Assembly (NCBI GenBank): GCA_011634665.1
Contig: WAEK01000010.1
Location: 1,391,001-1,455,000 of the forward strand
Source: Mortierella sp. BCC40632
Lineage: Eukaryota > Mortierellomycota > Mortierellomycetes > Mortierellales > Mortierellaceae
DNA: 64,000 nucleotides
Direction: 5' to 3'
This document shows, in pieces, positions 45,942 to 60,979 of this stretch. Numbering within the stretch: position 1 is the first letter of the stretch; the number at the start of each line of letters is the position of its first letter. The position numbers and the translations under genes are program-made. The notes below the pieces were generated by a model. The model searched no databases. It saw nothing but the letters and a program-made list of their open reading frames with translations, and had not been told where the DNA came from.

Positions 45942-46835
45942 TATTAAAAAGGCAGGGAAGGTGAAGGGTATGTCGAGAAGAGCGAGATAGATGATGGCAA
46001 TTGAAGGGTTAAGGGAATATGGAGAGAGTGAGAGCGAGAACAGAGAGAGCCGGAGAGTAGATAGGGAGAGAGAGAGAGAGAGAGAAAGAGAAAGCAGAAA
46101 AGAGAGAAAGAAAAGAGAAAAGAAAAGCATGGGTCGTGGTTAATATAAAAAAGACAGATTAGATCCCCATAGAGAGATGCCTCTGCGCCAAGGCTGGTCA
46201 GAGGTTATTAACTTTAGTCCGTGTGTATTTTGAGGGCATCGGATCTCAGTCTCAGCGCATGTGTGTGCTGCAGTATGATGCTCCCTCGGTTGGGTCTCGG
46301 CCGCACTTCCACGCTCCTCCGGCCCGATATTGGACGGTGGGTACGGTCGTGGGCTAAACAAAAGAGCCAACGATTGAAATGAACGACGCTGGATGATGCT
46401 CTCGTACACCACACCAGAATGAGACGTAGTACAGGCCTGTCTTCACTCACTTTCACCCTCACTCTCTCTTTTTCTCACTCCTACTCATTCTCACACACTG
46501 GTACATCTCGAGCCAGCAGCAGCACTTGGCGAACAGCGCCGATCACTTTCAAGATTTGTCATGATCAATCCGCCTCTCCTCCCTCTCCCCTTGGCTTGGG
46601 CCTCTCCTATCGCCTTTGTCTTGCGCATCGATCATGCCCTAGGATATGCATCCTCCCCCCCTGCCGAGTCACTGGTTCATCTAAACATATCAACGCACCC
46701 GCCACACAAAGTCCACGCGTGGATTGAGGAGAGGGGGCTGCATCCTTACCAAAAAAAAACACACACACAAAAAAAAAAAAAAAAAAAGCTACCAACCCTC
46801 CTTTCCTCCCCCTTGAGACCACTCAAAAGACTTAC
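45942..46835. other. Promoter of the membrane-protein gene and unresolved 3' end of the next gene
   Basis: Two overlapping minus-strand frames stay open between 46140 and 46436 and could be the last exon of the upstream coiled-coil gene. A GA-rich stretch (about 46060-46100) lies in the leader of the membrane-protein gene. Confidence 0.4.
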
Positions 46836-47046
46836 TGAGTTAGCAGCGTCTGGAGTTCCTCGACAATGTGTCTGTTTGAATTCTCGGCCCTGCAGATTGG
46901 TCCACCGAAAACGAAGGAGGAGAGGCGTCGGATTAGAATCGACAAAGCATCACAGTAACCGGATTCATTCTCGGAGCAAGGTGGGAGACGCAAGAAAAGT
47001 TGGATGGACTGCGTTCGGTTCACTTCGGGAAGAAAAAAGAAAAAAA

Positions 47047-47088
<42 letters not shown>

Positions 47089-48047
47089 AAAGGAGAGAAG
47101 AGAGAAACACTTACAAATTCAGTCGGCTTTCAAGGTTAAAGACGGTGGCTCGCGAATTCACGACCTCGGACTGAAGTTCGTGGACTAGATGCTCCAGTGT
47201 CTCACTCTGTGGTGGGGGATCATGCTGTTGCGTGTGTTGTTGCGTGTGTTGTTGTGTATTCTGTTTGCAGGCAAAAGAAAGTGAAGAAATTCGGGCATTC
47301 GTCAGTTGAGAGCTGTTGGGGCGTGGGCATCAACCATGTTCAGTCCAGGTTCGGGGGGGAGGGGGGGAAGGGACCAAGCGTCAAGTGAGAAAGAGAAGGA
47401 GAGATAAAAAAACAACAAAGAAGAGGGTCAACTAAAGTATGAAAGAAAGAAAGAAACTTGTACAAAGAAGTGGAGATGGGATAGGATTGTGGAGAATAAT
47501 CGAACATATGGTGTTGCACATGGGTTTTCTCTCTGTCCTATTCGAGAGCGTTGGTCGGGCTCGAGTGACAAATAGACTGGCGGAAAGAGACAAAGATGCT
47601 ACTATGAGAGCGCGCGAGACGATCTTTTTTTACCTCTGGGCTAACAACTGGATCCTCCGACGTCTTTGTCGGTTCCCATTCACTCGGTAATGCCGGTGTA
47701 GATGGCAGCGATGGCTCGTTCAGAGTCGCTGTAGAGTGATTAAGAGGTGAATCGATCCCAAGCTGCGGCCAGGTGCATCGGCTCGTCGTCTCTTCCACAT
47801 CTATGGTTGTTTCCGTCCCATCTTCGTCCTCGTCATGATGCTGGGCGTCTTTCTCTTGACGCTGTTGTCGATGTTGCTGCTGAAGGTGATAAAAGACCTC
47901 CTTACGATCATAGAAAAAATCGTCCGGGGTATTTGGTTCAGATTCTGAGGGGAGTGGAAGGTGAGTTGGCACGTAGTTTGGGCCTTCTTTGTGAGATCGT
48001 TGATGGTGCTGAAGCGACCAAGGATTGATCACATGCTGCGACTCCAT
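46836..48047 (-). CDS. His/Gln-rich coiled-coil protein, 3' end unresolved
   Basis: Clear exons 48047-47634, 47260-47115 and 46889-46836 join in frame. The protein starts MESQHVINPWSLQHHQRSHK. It has an acidic, His/Gln-rich middle (LQQQHRQQRQEKDAQHHDED), and then a repeat QQHTQQHTQQHD encoded by a duplicated 12-mer. A heptad-like helix follows across intron 2 (LEHLVHELQSEVVNSR, then VEELQTLLTQ). The third exon ends in phase 2 at a good GTAAGT donor, so at least one more exon lies downstream. Candidates around 46140-46436 exist in two frames and cannot be told apart by eye. No family recognised. Confidence 0.6.
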
Positions 48048-48245
48048 CGCAGCCGGTCAGGTCAGAAAGGATTGAATATACAACGATGAAGAAGTGTTGG
48101 ATGGGTAGTCGATGAGTAATGACCAGTGGGCAACAAATAGGAATGGATGATGGTTGGTTGGTTAGTTGAAGTGGCGATCCAGTGGACAGGTAGGGGAGGA
48201 GGAGGAGGAACGGGTGGGGAGATAGAGACAGAGAGACAGAGAGAT

Positions 48246-48323
<78 letters not shown>

Positions 48324-49236
48324 CGAGGAGCGGGGAGAGCGTGTCTGCGCTACGGATGCGGAACAAAAAGGACAGGAAAAAAAAAATGAGCCATGCGCTT
48401 TTCGTCGGCTGCACCAAACTTGACTCTGCTTAGGCCATCATCATGTTTGACTATGAGATATTTCCAAGCCCAGTCGCAGGTTTGCACGTAGGAGCGTTGA
48501 CTACAGGAGCTCCGTTCTGGCACTACTCTGACTTCAATCGAACCGAACTTTTCTCTGTCTGTGCGCTTTGTCCACCACATCGGACAATTGCCCCAGGAGC
48601 CAGAGCTGGGAAGGGGCGTGGAGTGTAAAAAAAGACTTTCCCCGCACCCCTCCCTCTCCCTCTTCTGTCTCTCTCTCTCTCTCTCTCTCTCTCGTGATCG
48701 TTCATGTGACTATTTATTACATGACTCTAATGAATGGAAATAATATATTGTGGGTATTGGTCAAGATCAGGCATCGTGTTAGCATCGTACCTGGTGCCCC
48801 AGCAACCAAGCTGTGATGACAAAGCTGTCCATGAATCAGTAAAAGCTAAGCGCTCGCACTCGAAACAAAAGGAATGAGACAGTGTCTAACAAATGTGCAT
48901 GTTGATGCTGCGGGGGATCCGGACACTTCAATGGAGCAATTTCTTCGACAGCGTTCCATCGGTGGCATTCGGCTGGTGGGCAGGCCAGGCAAATGATTCC
49001 GCTCTGGTCCAATAAGAAACTAGCCACTCCCTCCTCCCTCCTGAGTGACGCGTAAGTCGCTTGCTACGTTGCTAAAAGGCTGCCTCTTTTCTTTTTTTTT
49101 CATTTCACTCTTCAGTCTTTCTTGTTCCTCTCCATTAGTCTTGCCCGCCCATTGCTGTACTTTCGAGCCATCTTTGACATTTCTTTGTTCCCACTTTATC
49201 CATCCATTTCTATTTTCCTCTCGTAATATCATAACC
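48048..49236. other. Divergent intergenic region (coiled-coil gene / CDC48)
   Basis: Contains a long GA microsatellite at 48221-48323 and a CT tract near 48663-48694. No gene seen. Confidence 0.65.
48221..48323. repeat. Interrupted (GA)n microsatellite
   Basis: About 100 bp of GA with a few T or C interruptions. Confidence 0.92.
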
Positions 49237-52283
<3,047 letters not shown>

Positions 52284-52757
52284 ACAGTCTTGTGTGTTCC
52301 CATTTTTTTGTTTCTATCCTTTCCATATGCTGCCTTACTTTGTCTAGCGGCGCCTGCTTTCGTGTATATCTCGCCAAATGAATGAAAAAAAAAAAGAAAG
52401 AGAAAAAAAAAAGACTCGCTGTAGAAATAAATGATTTCAATCGAATAGTATTCCTCGGTTCCTGGTTAAGTCAAGACTCCGTCTTGACAATGTTTGCTTA
52501 GCCTTGATGACAAGTCTAACGCTATCAGTCTTCCAGCAGGACTAAAAGAGGAGCTTCGATCATGATAGAGTGACCCTGTTGTATCAAAGGACATACATTT
52601 TTAGCTTTACCGTTGGCCCCATCCTTACCGCCACATATGGACATTTTCTTCCAGTATTTCTGTTTCTATCTCCAACCAGCCTCTCGACAAGTCCCTACTT
52701 GCCATATTTCCCCAAGCACTCTACCGACAATAGCTTGCTAAGATTATTCCCCAGTGG

Positions 52758-52805
<48 letters not shown>

Positions 52806-53783
52806 ACGAGGTTAACTATGGTCCGTCTAGAGATTCTGTGGTAAACTGCAAGAGTTCCCAAGAGACTAAAGGCACAACAATGTTCACAATGTCTGTGGCA
52901 AAGTCCATGCTCAACAGCCAACTCGTGACATTTCATCCAACGTCGAACTCATACATCAAGCACTTCTGACAAGAGAGCTACGACAAAAGGGAAGTCCTAC
53001 TTTCGGAGGCGCTCTTGGTCAAATGACATAGGGATATCATTCATGAACCGACTACTGGACGGTGAAGATAGGAAGAGAGATAAGCATTTTGAACGCTGTT
53101 GACACTCTGGACTCGTCCGATGGACCATAAGAGGAGCTTCTCTAGCATATCGGTCCAGGCGATTCGTACTTGCGATTGAGGAGAAAGATGCTATTGGGTA
53201 TGTAAAATGTCACCATTTCGTAAAGGCTGGCGGATTTCCGTTCACAAGCATCGTTAGCATTCGGCAACTCGGGGATGCCTTCATTAGTGACTTCTTATCA
53301 GTCTAATCAAGCATTTCTGCTCCTCGTCCACTGCTCTTTGCACGAGTTAGTACTGCCGACTTGCTTCCCCAGCCTGATTGCCTTTGGGGATATTTCGAGA
53401 GAACAGCTCTTTTTCATGCCACTGAAAGATACGGTCTGTCACTTTTGAAGTGCCAGCGGCCCTAGATGTTTGGGCGTAAAATTTGTTGCTCCTGGGATGC
53501 TGTCAAGACAAATTTTCCTGAGCGCGTGTCCCAGGGGGCCCTGTCCTATTTTTTTTTTTTTTTTGAGCCTACACCTCCACGCACTTCAGAGCCAGAGGTG
53601 AAGATACTACCCTTAATATAATCAGACTGTTCCGTGGCTTTGTTGATTCTCCCAAGGAAAGACACTGGCAAGAAAAAAAAAAAAAAAAGAAGCGAAGAGG
53701 GTAAACACACCCTTGGGATATATCCAAGCCCTTCTTTTTTTTGATTCTTCACTCTCCTCCTCTCCCATCATCCACATTCGACC
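52284..53783. other. Intergenic region CDC48 / NOP58
   Basis: 1.5 kb without recognisable genes. Contains the longest homopolymer in the window, T43 at 52762-52804, and shorter runs at 53550-53564 and 53672-53687. Confidence 0.65.
52762..52804. repeat. T run of 43
   Basis: Longest uninterrupted homopolymer in the window. Confidence 0.95.
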
Positions 53784-54108
53784 ATGTTGATCCTTTACGA
53801 GACACCTGCGGGCTACGCTCTCTTCACGCTGCTCGATGATGGCAAGCTGGAGAAGCCTGATTCGATCTGGAAGGATTTCGAGACGCCTGAGCAGGCCAAC
53901 AAGACGTAAGGACCCAGACTCTATTTTTTTTTTTTTCCTCCTTCGATCGTCCTGGACAGACTCTAGTGACAGCCAAGCAATGCACCAGCATCCATCCCAG
54001 GATCCGATCACACCTCTCCCCCTTTCTTCTTCGTCTGGGCATCTAGTCAACTCTATCGTTCTGAAAAAGAAGAACAAAAACAGAATAACCACCACTCTCA
54101 AGAAGCAC

Positions 54109-54143
<35 letters not shown>

Positions 54144-56083
54144 AGAGAGAGAGAGAGAGAGAAGCCATCGTGCAACAATACGTCTGATTGCAATCTGAAA
54201 TCAATCCGACGGCTCAGCACCGATCAGAACGAGGTCGACACTAGAAGAGATCACCCTCTTCCTCTAGTTCAGCTGACTCTATTGCAGACCTTTCCCCTTG
54301 TTCTTCCCTTTGCACCCATCCAGCACTACTTGCTCATGATATTGTTCTCGAGCTGCTCTTGAGAAGGGAGTCAACAGAGATGGGGCCGATCCTGGAACCC
54401 CCAGTCTATCATACTATGCCTTCCTCTACCACAGAGAAAACAAAAAAAAGGGTACGGATCTAACCAAACTGAAACGAACCCATTCTCAATTTCCTTTTAC
54501 AACAGCGTCAAGCTCAGAGCCTTCACCAAGTTCGAAAACACCACCGATGCCTTGTCCGCTGTCACTGCCTTGGTCGAGGGCAAGCTCTCCAAGAACTTGA
54601 AGGAGTTCTTGTCCAAGGAGATCAGCGAGAAGGAGTTGAAGAAGGAGAGTCTCATTGTCGGTGATGCCAAGCTCGGTAAGTTACCATTATCTCTGATGAC
54701 AATGGTGGTGGCGTTTGTGATCCATAACAATGAAGAGGAAGAGATAGAACCTTCTAGGATACTAATTACCTACCAATGCTCACCCCATATATCCTTACCA
54801 TCAATCTAGGTGGTGCCATTGCCAAGAAGTTGAACATGAAGGTCATCTCGGACTCGACGACGATGGATCTTTACCGCGGTATCCGCACCCAGTTGGGCTC
54901 GCTTCTCTCCAAATTGTCGGCCTCGGACTTGTCCGCCATGGTCTTGGGTCTCTCTCACTCGCTCTCGCGTTATAAACTCAAGTTCTCGCCCGACAAGGTC
55001 GACACCATGATTGTCCAGGCAATTGCCCTCTTGGACGATTTGGATAAGGAGCTGAACACATACGCTATGCGTGTCAAGGAGTGGTACGGCTGGCACTTCC
55101 CTGAGATGACCAAGATCATCATCGACAACCTCGCTTATGCCAAGATCGTGAAGAAGATTGGTTTCCGTGCCAACTGCTCGGCTACGGACTTGTCCGATAT
55201 CCTTCCCGAGGAGCTTGAGCAGGAGGTCAAGGAGGCCTCGGAGATCTCGATGGGAACTGAGATCTCGGATGAGGATCTTGAGAACATCCATGCGCTCTGC
55301 GACCAGATCATCTCCATCACCGAGTACCGCGCCCAGTTGTACGAGTACCTCAAGAACCGTATGAACGCGATCGCCCCCAACTTGACTGCCCTTGTCGGTG
55401 ACTTGGTTGGTGCTCGTTTGATTGCCCATGCTGGTTCGTTGATGACTTTGGCCAAGCACCCCGCCTCGACCATCCAGATCTTGGGTGCCGAGAAGGCTCT
55501 TTTCCGTGCCTTGAAGACCAAGCACGACACACCCAAGTATGGTTTGATCTACCACGCTTCTTTGATCGGTCAGGCTGGTCCCAAGATGAAGGGCAAGATT
55601 GCTCGTATGGTCGCTACTAAGGCTGCTCTTTCCGTCAGAGTTGATGCTCTTGGCGAGTCCGAATCGGCTGAGATTGGTATTGAGAACCGTGGCAAGGTTG
55701 AGGCTCGTTTGAGGATCTTGGAGGGTAACGGCAGCAAGCCCAGCGGTGCTGTCCGCAAGGCCGCTGCTGAGGCCAAGAACCAGAAGAAGCACCAGTTCGT
55801 TGCCTCGTCTTCGTACAATGCCTCCACGGATTCGACTGTCAAGGCTGCCAAGAAGGCCAAGACTGAGTCGCCTGCAGAGACCGAGCCTAAGAAGCGCAAG
55901 GCTGAGGAGGATTCGGATGAGGGTGAGGATGCCAAGAAGCAGAAGAAGGAGAAGAAGGAGAAGAAGGATAAGAAGGAGAAGAAGGAGGAGGCTGTTGAGG
56001 AGAAGAAGGACAAGAAGGAGAAGAAGGAGAAGAAGGACAAGAAGGAGAAGAAGGACAAGAAAGAGAAGAAGGAGAAGAAGTAA
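53784..56083 (+). CDS. NOP58: Box C/D snoRNP core protein Nop58
   Basis: Scaffold of box C/D snoRNPs that guide rRNA 2'-O-methylation. Exons 53784-53905, 54506-54675, 54810-56083; 521 residues. The N-terminal Nop5 domain starts [14 protein letters not shown] and runs through [18 protein letters not shown] coiled coil follows, then the Nop signature region ([27 protein letters not shown] split by ordinary residues; then [14 protein letters not shown]). The tail is a long KKE/KKD repeat typical of fungal Nop58, written almost only with AAG, GAG and GAC codons. The [11 protein letters not shown] form separates it from Nop56. Intron 1 (600 nt) holds an A run followed by GA repeats. No box C/D RNA was found in the introns. 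Confidence 0.96.
54112..54163 (+). repeat. A run and GA repeat in NOP58 intron 1
   Basis: About 29 A's followed by ATGAGAGAGAGAG-type repeats. Confidence 0.85.
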
Positions 56084-57104
56084 GGAAAGCTGACAAAAAA
56101 AAGAAATTAGGTCGTTAGAGACGCTTTCTCTTTGTCTGCTTTCTTTAGTTTTTTTTTTTTTTTGTTTTATTTCATTATTGCTTGTTTTTTTTTTTTGCCA
56201 TAGTTCTTTCACTCTTTTTTTTTTTATCTTTTTTTTTGGTCATCCATTTGTAGAATACGTAGAGGAGTTGGTTTTGCTTCGACGGTCCTCTTTCTCTTCT
56301 CTCTCTCCATAATCACGCACTTCTCTCTCTCTCTCTCTTTTCTTTTCTTTTTTTTTCTCTCTCTCTATCTTTTCATCCCATCCCGCCAATATATCGCATC
56401 AACGTCTTTTTTCACTAAATGTCTAAAAAGTGTGAATGTGTCTCCTCTCCATGTTACAGCTTTTTGTGCCTGTGGCGCTTTGTCTTGTCTTGTCTTGTTG
56501 TTGGATAAGACAATTAATGAGTGAATGAAAGAGGAGGCTGTGGATTGTTGTTTGTCATGTTGTGCACAAGTTTTTTCTTTCTCTTGAACCACTCTGTCTC
56601 TCTCGTGTAAGCGAAAGAAGAGAAGGAAGGAGAGTGTGTGTGAGAATGTGAGAGAGTGAGAATGGTGGAAAAAGACTCTTCACTTCGCCCACTCTGACTG
56701 AACAACAAGCGATCAATTGAGACTATTTGTCACTTCTCTTATCAGATGGAGAAAAAAAAAAAAAAAAAAAAAAAAAATATAGTGTTGGACCTGACCAAAA
56801 ACGAATCTCTGGGTCCACCAAATAGGACATCCTTGGGTCTTTTCCACGCACACGCACACACACAAAAAAGGACAAAAAACATGAGCTTCTCTGCGTTGGA
56901 TTAACTGAATTGTTTAATTGAACTTGGCACAAAAGAATGATATCCGTCTCTTTTTTTTTTTTTTTTGATTGTTTTTTTGGTGGGAGGGTGGGAGGGGAGG
57001 AATGAAAGGAAATAGGGAAGAGTTCCTGTTTCTATGATGCGTGATGCGGGGGGGAGAGGGGTTTGAGAAAATATAAAGAGGTTTAGTCTGTCCCTATTCG
57101 CTTT
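56084..57104. other. Convergent intergenic region
   Basis: 3' flanks of NOP58 and COX6; T-rich runs (56150-56230) and an A run at 56753-56777. No gene seen. Confidence 0.7.
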
Positions 57105-58613
57105 TTAGAGACCGAGCTCCTCCTTAGTGTCAATGCCCAACTCTGCCTTGATAGGAGCAAGCTCATCAAGGTATTGCTTGTAAAGGCTGTCCGAGTTCGT
57201 CTTGGCCTTGACACCCTCGAGGATACGGACGGCGGTGGCGTAGTCGTTGACGCGTCTCGAGGCCTTGAGGGCAGCCTCGATCACAGAGGGAGAAGGAACG
57301 AGATCATAGCCAAAGGCGTTGTTCAAACCACGCTGGAGCTCAAAAACGTCATCGACACCGTCAAAGAACTTGATGAAGCGCTCGGTAAAGTGCTCAAAGG
57401 ACTCCTCCTGGTGCTCTGCAGAGTAGTTGCGGACTATGAGGACACAAGAAGATAGAGAGAGAGAGAAGAGAGAGACGGTCAGTGTTTCAATTGCTTTCTT
57501 TTTTTCTTTTTTGAGCTAATCCATGGCGTATTGTTTGGGGGGCCATTGGGGGCCATTGAGGCCATTGGGAGAGTAAAAGACGAAAGAGGCGTCCCCCCCT
57601 TCCACTCGGGACACGCAATTGAGGAGTCTTCAGCAATAATATCCCTATTGAGGAAGATATCTGCTGTTGAAGTGTGCGAGTGAACAACTCATGGGCGCGA
57701 AAAAAGTGAAGGAGAGGTGAATGATTGTCTGTTCCCGCGTCACACACTCTCAAACTGCGTTCACAGACGAGCGAAAGAGAGAGAGATATCAGACGCATGT
57801 GTATGTTGTGAGTGCGAGTGAGTAAGTGCGAGTGTGTGTGAGAGTGTGTGTGTGTAAGCCGTGAGTTGTTTCGAATTTCGGAGCTCCTGCTTCTTCCGGA
57901 ACCTGGGCACTTTTCCGTGAGGGCACTTTTTTTTTTTCTCTCTTTTTTACTTTTATCCCTCCCAGAGCCCTTTCTTCTCTCTCTCTCTTTCTCTTGTCCT
58001 CTCCAAGAGACAAGAGATTGGGTGACCTCCGTGGCGCGTTGTTCCGCGTGATCCGGTCTCCTCATTCGTCCACTATGGCCGTCGGATGACATGTCCGGAG
58101 CAACTGCTGATCATGATGGACCCCTTTTGCCTTCTCTTTTACACACACACGCTCTCGTCCACTCTCACTGACATGTCCGAGCTCTTCCATTGGGACATGG
58201 TCAGCATTTTTTTTTTTTTTTTTTTTTTTGAGGTTGACTCCGTGCTGGCGGGAGGGGGAGGGGAGGATTGGGTCGTGCTGCAGGGTCGTGTTGGTCAGTA
58301 TTTAAAAGAGCTGAGACTCTGGATACGTCTTTTAGGAGGAGACTCCAAACAGAGAAAGAGAAAGAGAGAAAGGAGATGGTCGGAAGAAGGTGTAGGTGTG
58401 TGGGAAACGTATGATCGTGCAGTTCTCTCCTGAATCTCTATGGCGATCGAATCAGAGAGGAAAAATAATAATAATAATAATAATAATAGAGAAAAATAAA
58501 AAAAGAGGTGATGGCTTACTCTGGATAGCAGAGCGAGAGGCAACAGCAGCACGAACACCCTGGACGCGGATAGCGGCAGCAAGGGGACGGGAGATGGCAG
58601 CGTAGCGGTTCAT
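57105..58613 (-). CDS. COX6: Cytochrome c oxidase subunit Cox6 (mammalian COX5A)
   Basis: Nuclear-encoded matrix-side subunit of complex IV. Two exons, 58613-58520 and 57433-57105; 140 residues. Exon 1 encodes a textbook mitochondrial presequence (MNRYAAISRPLAAAIRVQG, Arg/Ala-rich, no acids). Exon 2 begins IRNYSAEHQEESFEHF and carries the family core: RFIKFFDGVDDVFELQRGLNN, GYDLVPSPSVIEAALKASRR, NDYATAVRILEGVK and the ending ELGIDTKEELGL. The intron is 1086 nt, far longer than the others in this window, and separates presequence from mature protein. Within it, pyrimidine-rich and GA-rich blocks and a T run (58208-58229) are seen but no extra exon is needed. Confidence 0.93.
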
Positions 58614-60318
58614 GATGACAATGGATTGATGAGTAGAGAGAAAGGAGGGAGGAGGGGGGGTGAAGTCTACCAATGCATCGGAGGCGAAAAATTATAAACA
58701 TATCCCAAAAGACCGGCCTGCGGGAATCCCTTATGTGAGCAAAAAAACGACATGAGCGTATTCTTATACGTCACCATCCTCCCCTTCTGCGAGGAGACTC
58801 CCTCGTCCAATGCGGTCTCCGAGACGGAAGGTGTCCCTAGTCTGGGATGCGGCCCTTTGCCATATACGGGTGCCTGCAGCCACGAGTCTCTTCCGTATCC
58901 CGGAATGAATTCGACCACCTGGATTAACTCTATTCGGCTCATCTTGTTTTACAAGTGCCAAAGGAGCCTCGCCCGAAGGAAAAGGTTCTCTTCTCACGTC
59001 AATGCCAGTGTCTGCATGGGTAGTGACTATTGGAGCAAGCGAGGAAATCGGTCCGATAGAGCGGCGGTGGAACACCCGTTCGTCAGCATTAAGGTACGAG
59101 TAACCGCTAATGCTGCTCTGAGTACACCACCATCATGCCAACTCTTGATCGTGCTTTTAGTTCCTTATTGCCAGTCTATGCTGGACAATTGGAGGATTGG
59201 ATGAGTCTGCGTTAACAGGCAATATCCAACGGTATGAGGATCAGTTTTTTTTATGAACAGGCTGTTCATATTAGAAATTTACTCGTTGAAGGGCATCGAG
59301 AATTGCCTGTTCTGAGTTGCCAGTTCTAGGTTGAAGCTTACACTTGGCTTATTCTGATTATAGGTCATCGCGTCTCTCTCCCGACATTCAGTCAAGCAGT
59401 TTCACTTTCCGTGTGTCAAACGACCGAGCCATAGTCCAAACCCGCACGTCTCTGGAGCAAAGGCTTGCTATCAAATGTGTGGGAGTAGACACAAAACCGA
59501 CGACTGCAATACTAAGTAGATCATCGTCGTTGTCGCTTTTGTACCAGATCTTTTTTTTTTTTTTTTTTTTTTTTTTTACCTGGTTCCGCCATGTGTTGGT
59601 CTCTTGGGTCCAATTCTCAATAAAGGGTTGCAAGCTTGGAGCTATTCATGGGGCCCGAGGAATGAGAGTCAAACAGGTAAGCGTTTTTGACTAAGAAAGG
59701 TCTTGGGTTGGATTCCCGTTTCGTCATTCTTCATGCACAAATCCAAAAGTTTGACTTGTCTCCGCAACGGGTTGCACGAAAGCAAGTCGCTCTCTCTCTC
59801 TCTCTCTCTCCCTCTCTCGCTCTCTCATACGCGGGTTGGAGTAGTTGAGATGCCTTTTTCCTTCTCAGTCGTGAGCAATGTGCAACTCGACCACTCAAAC
59901 GACGACTAACCACCGGTTTGACTCGTACAACACTTGATACTGAGAGGGTGCTAGGAGACGCCTTTCGTACGGGGGTCACAATCGGTGCCCGAAATGAATG
60001 AGAAAGAGGATCTTGGATCCTCATTCACCTGCACAAGATTCATTTTGTCTTCTTCATTCCAGCAATTGAACCAAACCTCTGTTCACTAACGGTCTCTCCA
60101 TATCCTACAAAAAATTAAAAAGGGGGTTTGACGCCACTCCCTCCCCCCCCCTCGACCACCTCTACCAGCAGACTAAGCAGATCCGCCGTTGCCTATTCGA
60201 TCATATTTTTGACAAGGCAGCCTTGAATCACAGGCGAAGAAGAAGAAGAAAAAAAAAAAAAAGGGATTGAAGGTCCTTAGGATCGCGTGAATTCAACTGA
60301 CTTCCTGACGGTGGGTTA
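58614..60318. other. Divergent intergenic region (COX6 / right-edge gene)
   Basis: 1.7 kb, no gene recognised. A 150-codon open frame at 58752-59204 (+) has no recognisable features. Contains a small inverted-repeat structure (59214-59312), a T run (about 59550-59576) and a CT tract (about 59790-59826). Confidence 0.55.
59214..59312. repeat. Short inverted repeat around a palindrome
   Basis: AACAGGCAAT (59216-59225) and its complement ATTGCCTGTT (about 59303-59312) flank ATGAACAGGCTGTTCAT, itself a palindrome. Too short to name as a transposon. Confidence 0.5.
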
Positions 60319-60947
60319 ATGGCCAAAGGAGCGAATAACATCGGCGGAGCGCGCTCCTTACGTCGAGGCTCGGCCGCAACCATAGTCGATTCGGGATCAG
60401 AGTCTACTCGGAGTGATGGTAGTACAAATGAGTCCACAGCAGCCATTCAGACCTGCAGACCTCGTCGTACAGAGAGTAGAGTGAATCAGGACGAAAAGAC
60501 AGCAAAGGGGCCCTTTGGATATAGAGGAGTATCAGCCTTCTCGTCCCTGGATAGTTACAAGGCCAAGATGCAGACTGATCTGAAATCAGGGTCTCTTGGT
60601 GAGTACAGCAACAGGGCTGTGTCCTAATAATAAGAGAACATCCAAGAATAATCCCAGAAAGGTTCATTTCTACTCACATCCATTGTGTCTGCTCCCTCTA
60701 CCTAGCAAAAAGACTATACTTTGAGTATGACACTGATGTGTATGGGGATGTAATCTATCACGGAGCAAGTGGGTATGTGCAGATACTATTCATTGATTTT
60801 GTGGCCAGTTGATCTGTCGTTGCCCTGTCATTCCCAGAGAATAACTCATCCATATGACGCTCGATAGATACTATTCGGATCCTGCACCTGTCGATGATGA
60901 AGAACCATTGTTGGTATGTCCATATTCGCTTTCTCATTAGACAAAGG

Positions 60948-60979
<32 letters not shown>

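Noticed and set aside
45942..46130. Upstream extension of the membrane-protein frame (Leu/Ser-rich start)
   Set aside because: It reads through a CT-rich microsatellite and looks like 5' UTR; the ATG at 45941 or 45926 fits better.
54676..54809. Possible box C/D snoRNA in NOP58 intron 2 (CTGATGAC)
   Set aside because: A C-like box is present but no D box follows before the 3' splice site.
54806..56212. 468-codon minus-strand frame rich in Leu
   Set aside because: It is the reverse shadow of NOP58, whose lysine/glutamate codons read as Leu/Ser/Phe on the other strand.
58752..59204. 150-codon plus-strand frame
   Set aside because: No recognisable features and an equal frame on the other strand; likely chance.
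59640..59735. tRNA-like text (GGGTTGGATTCCCG)
   Set aside because: Resembles a B box, but the T stem is only three pairs and no A box or acceptor stem could be matched.
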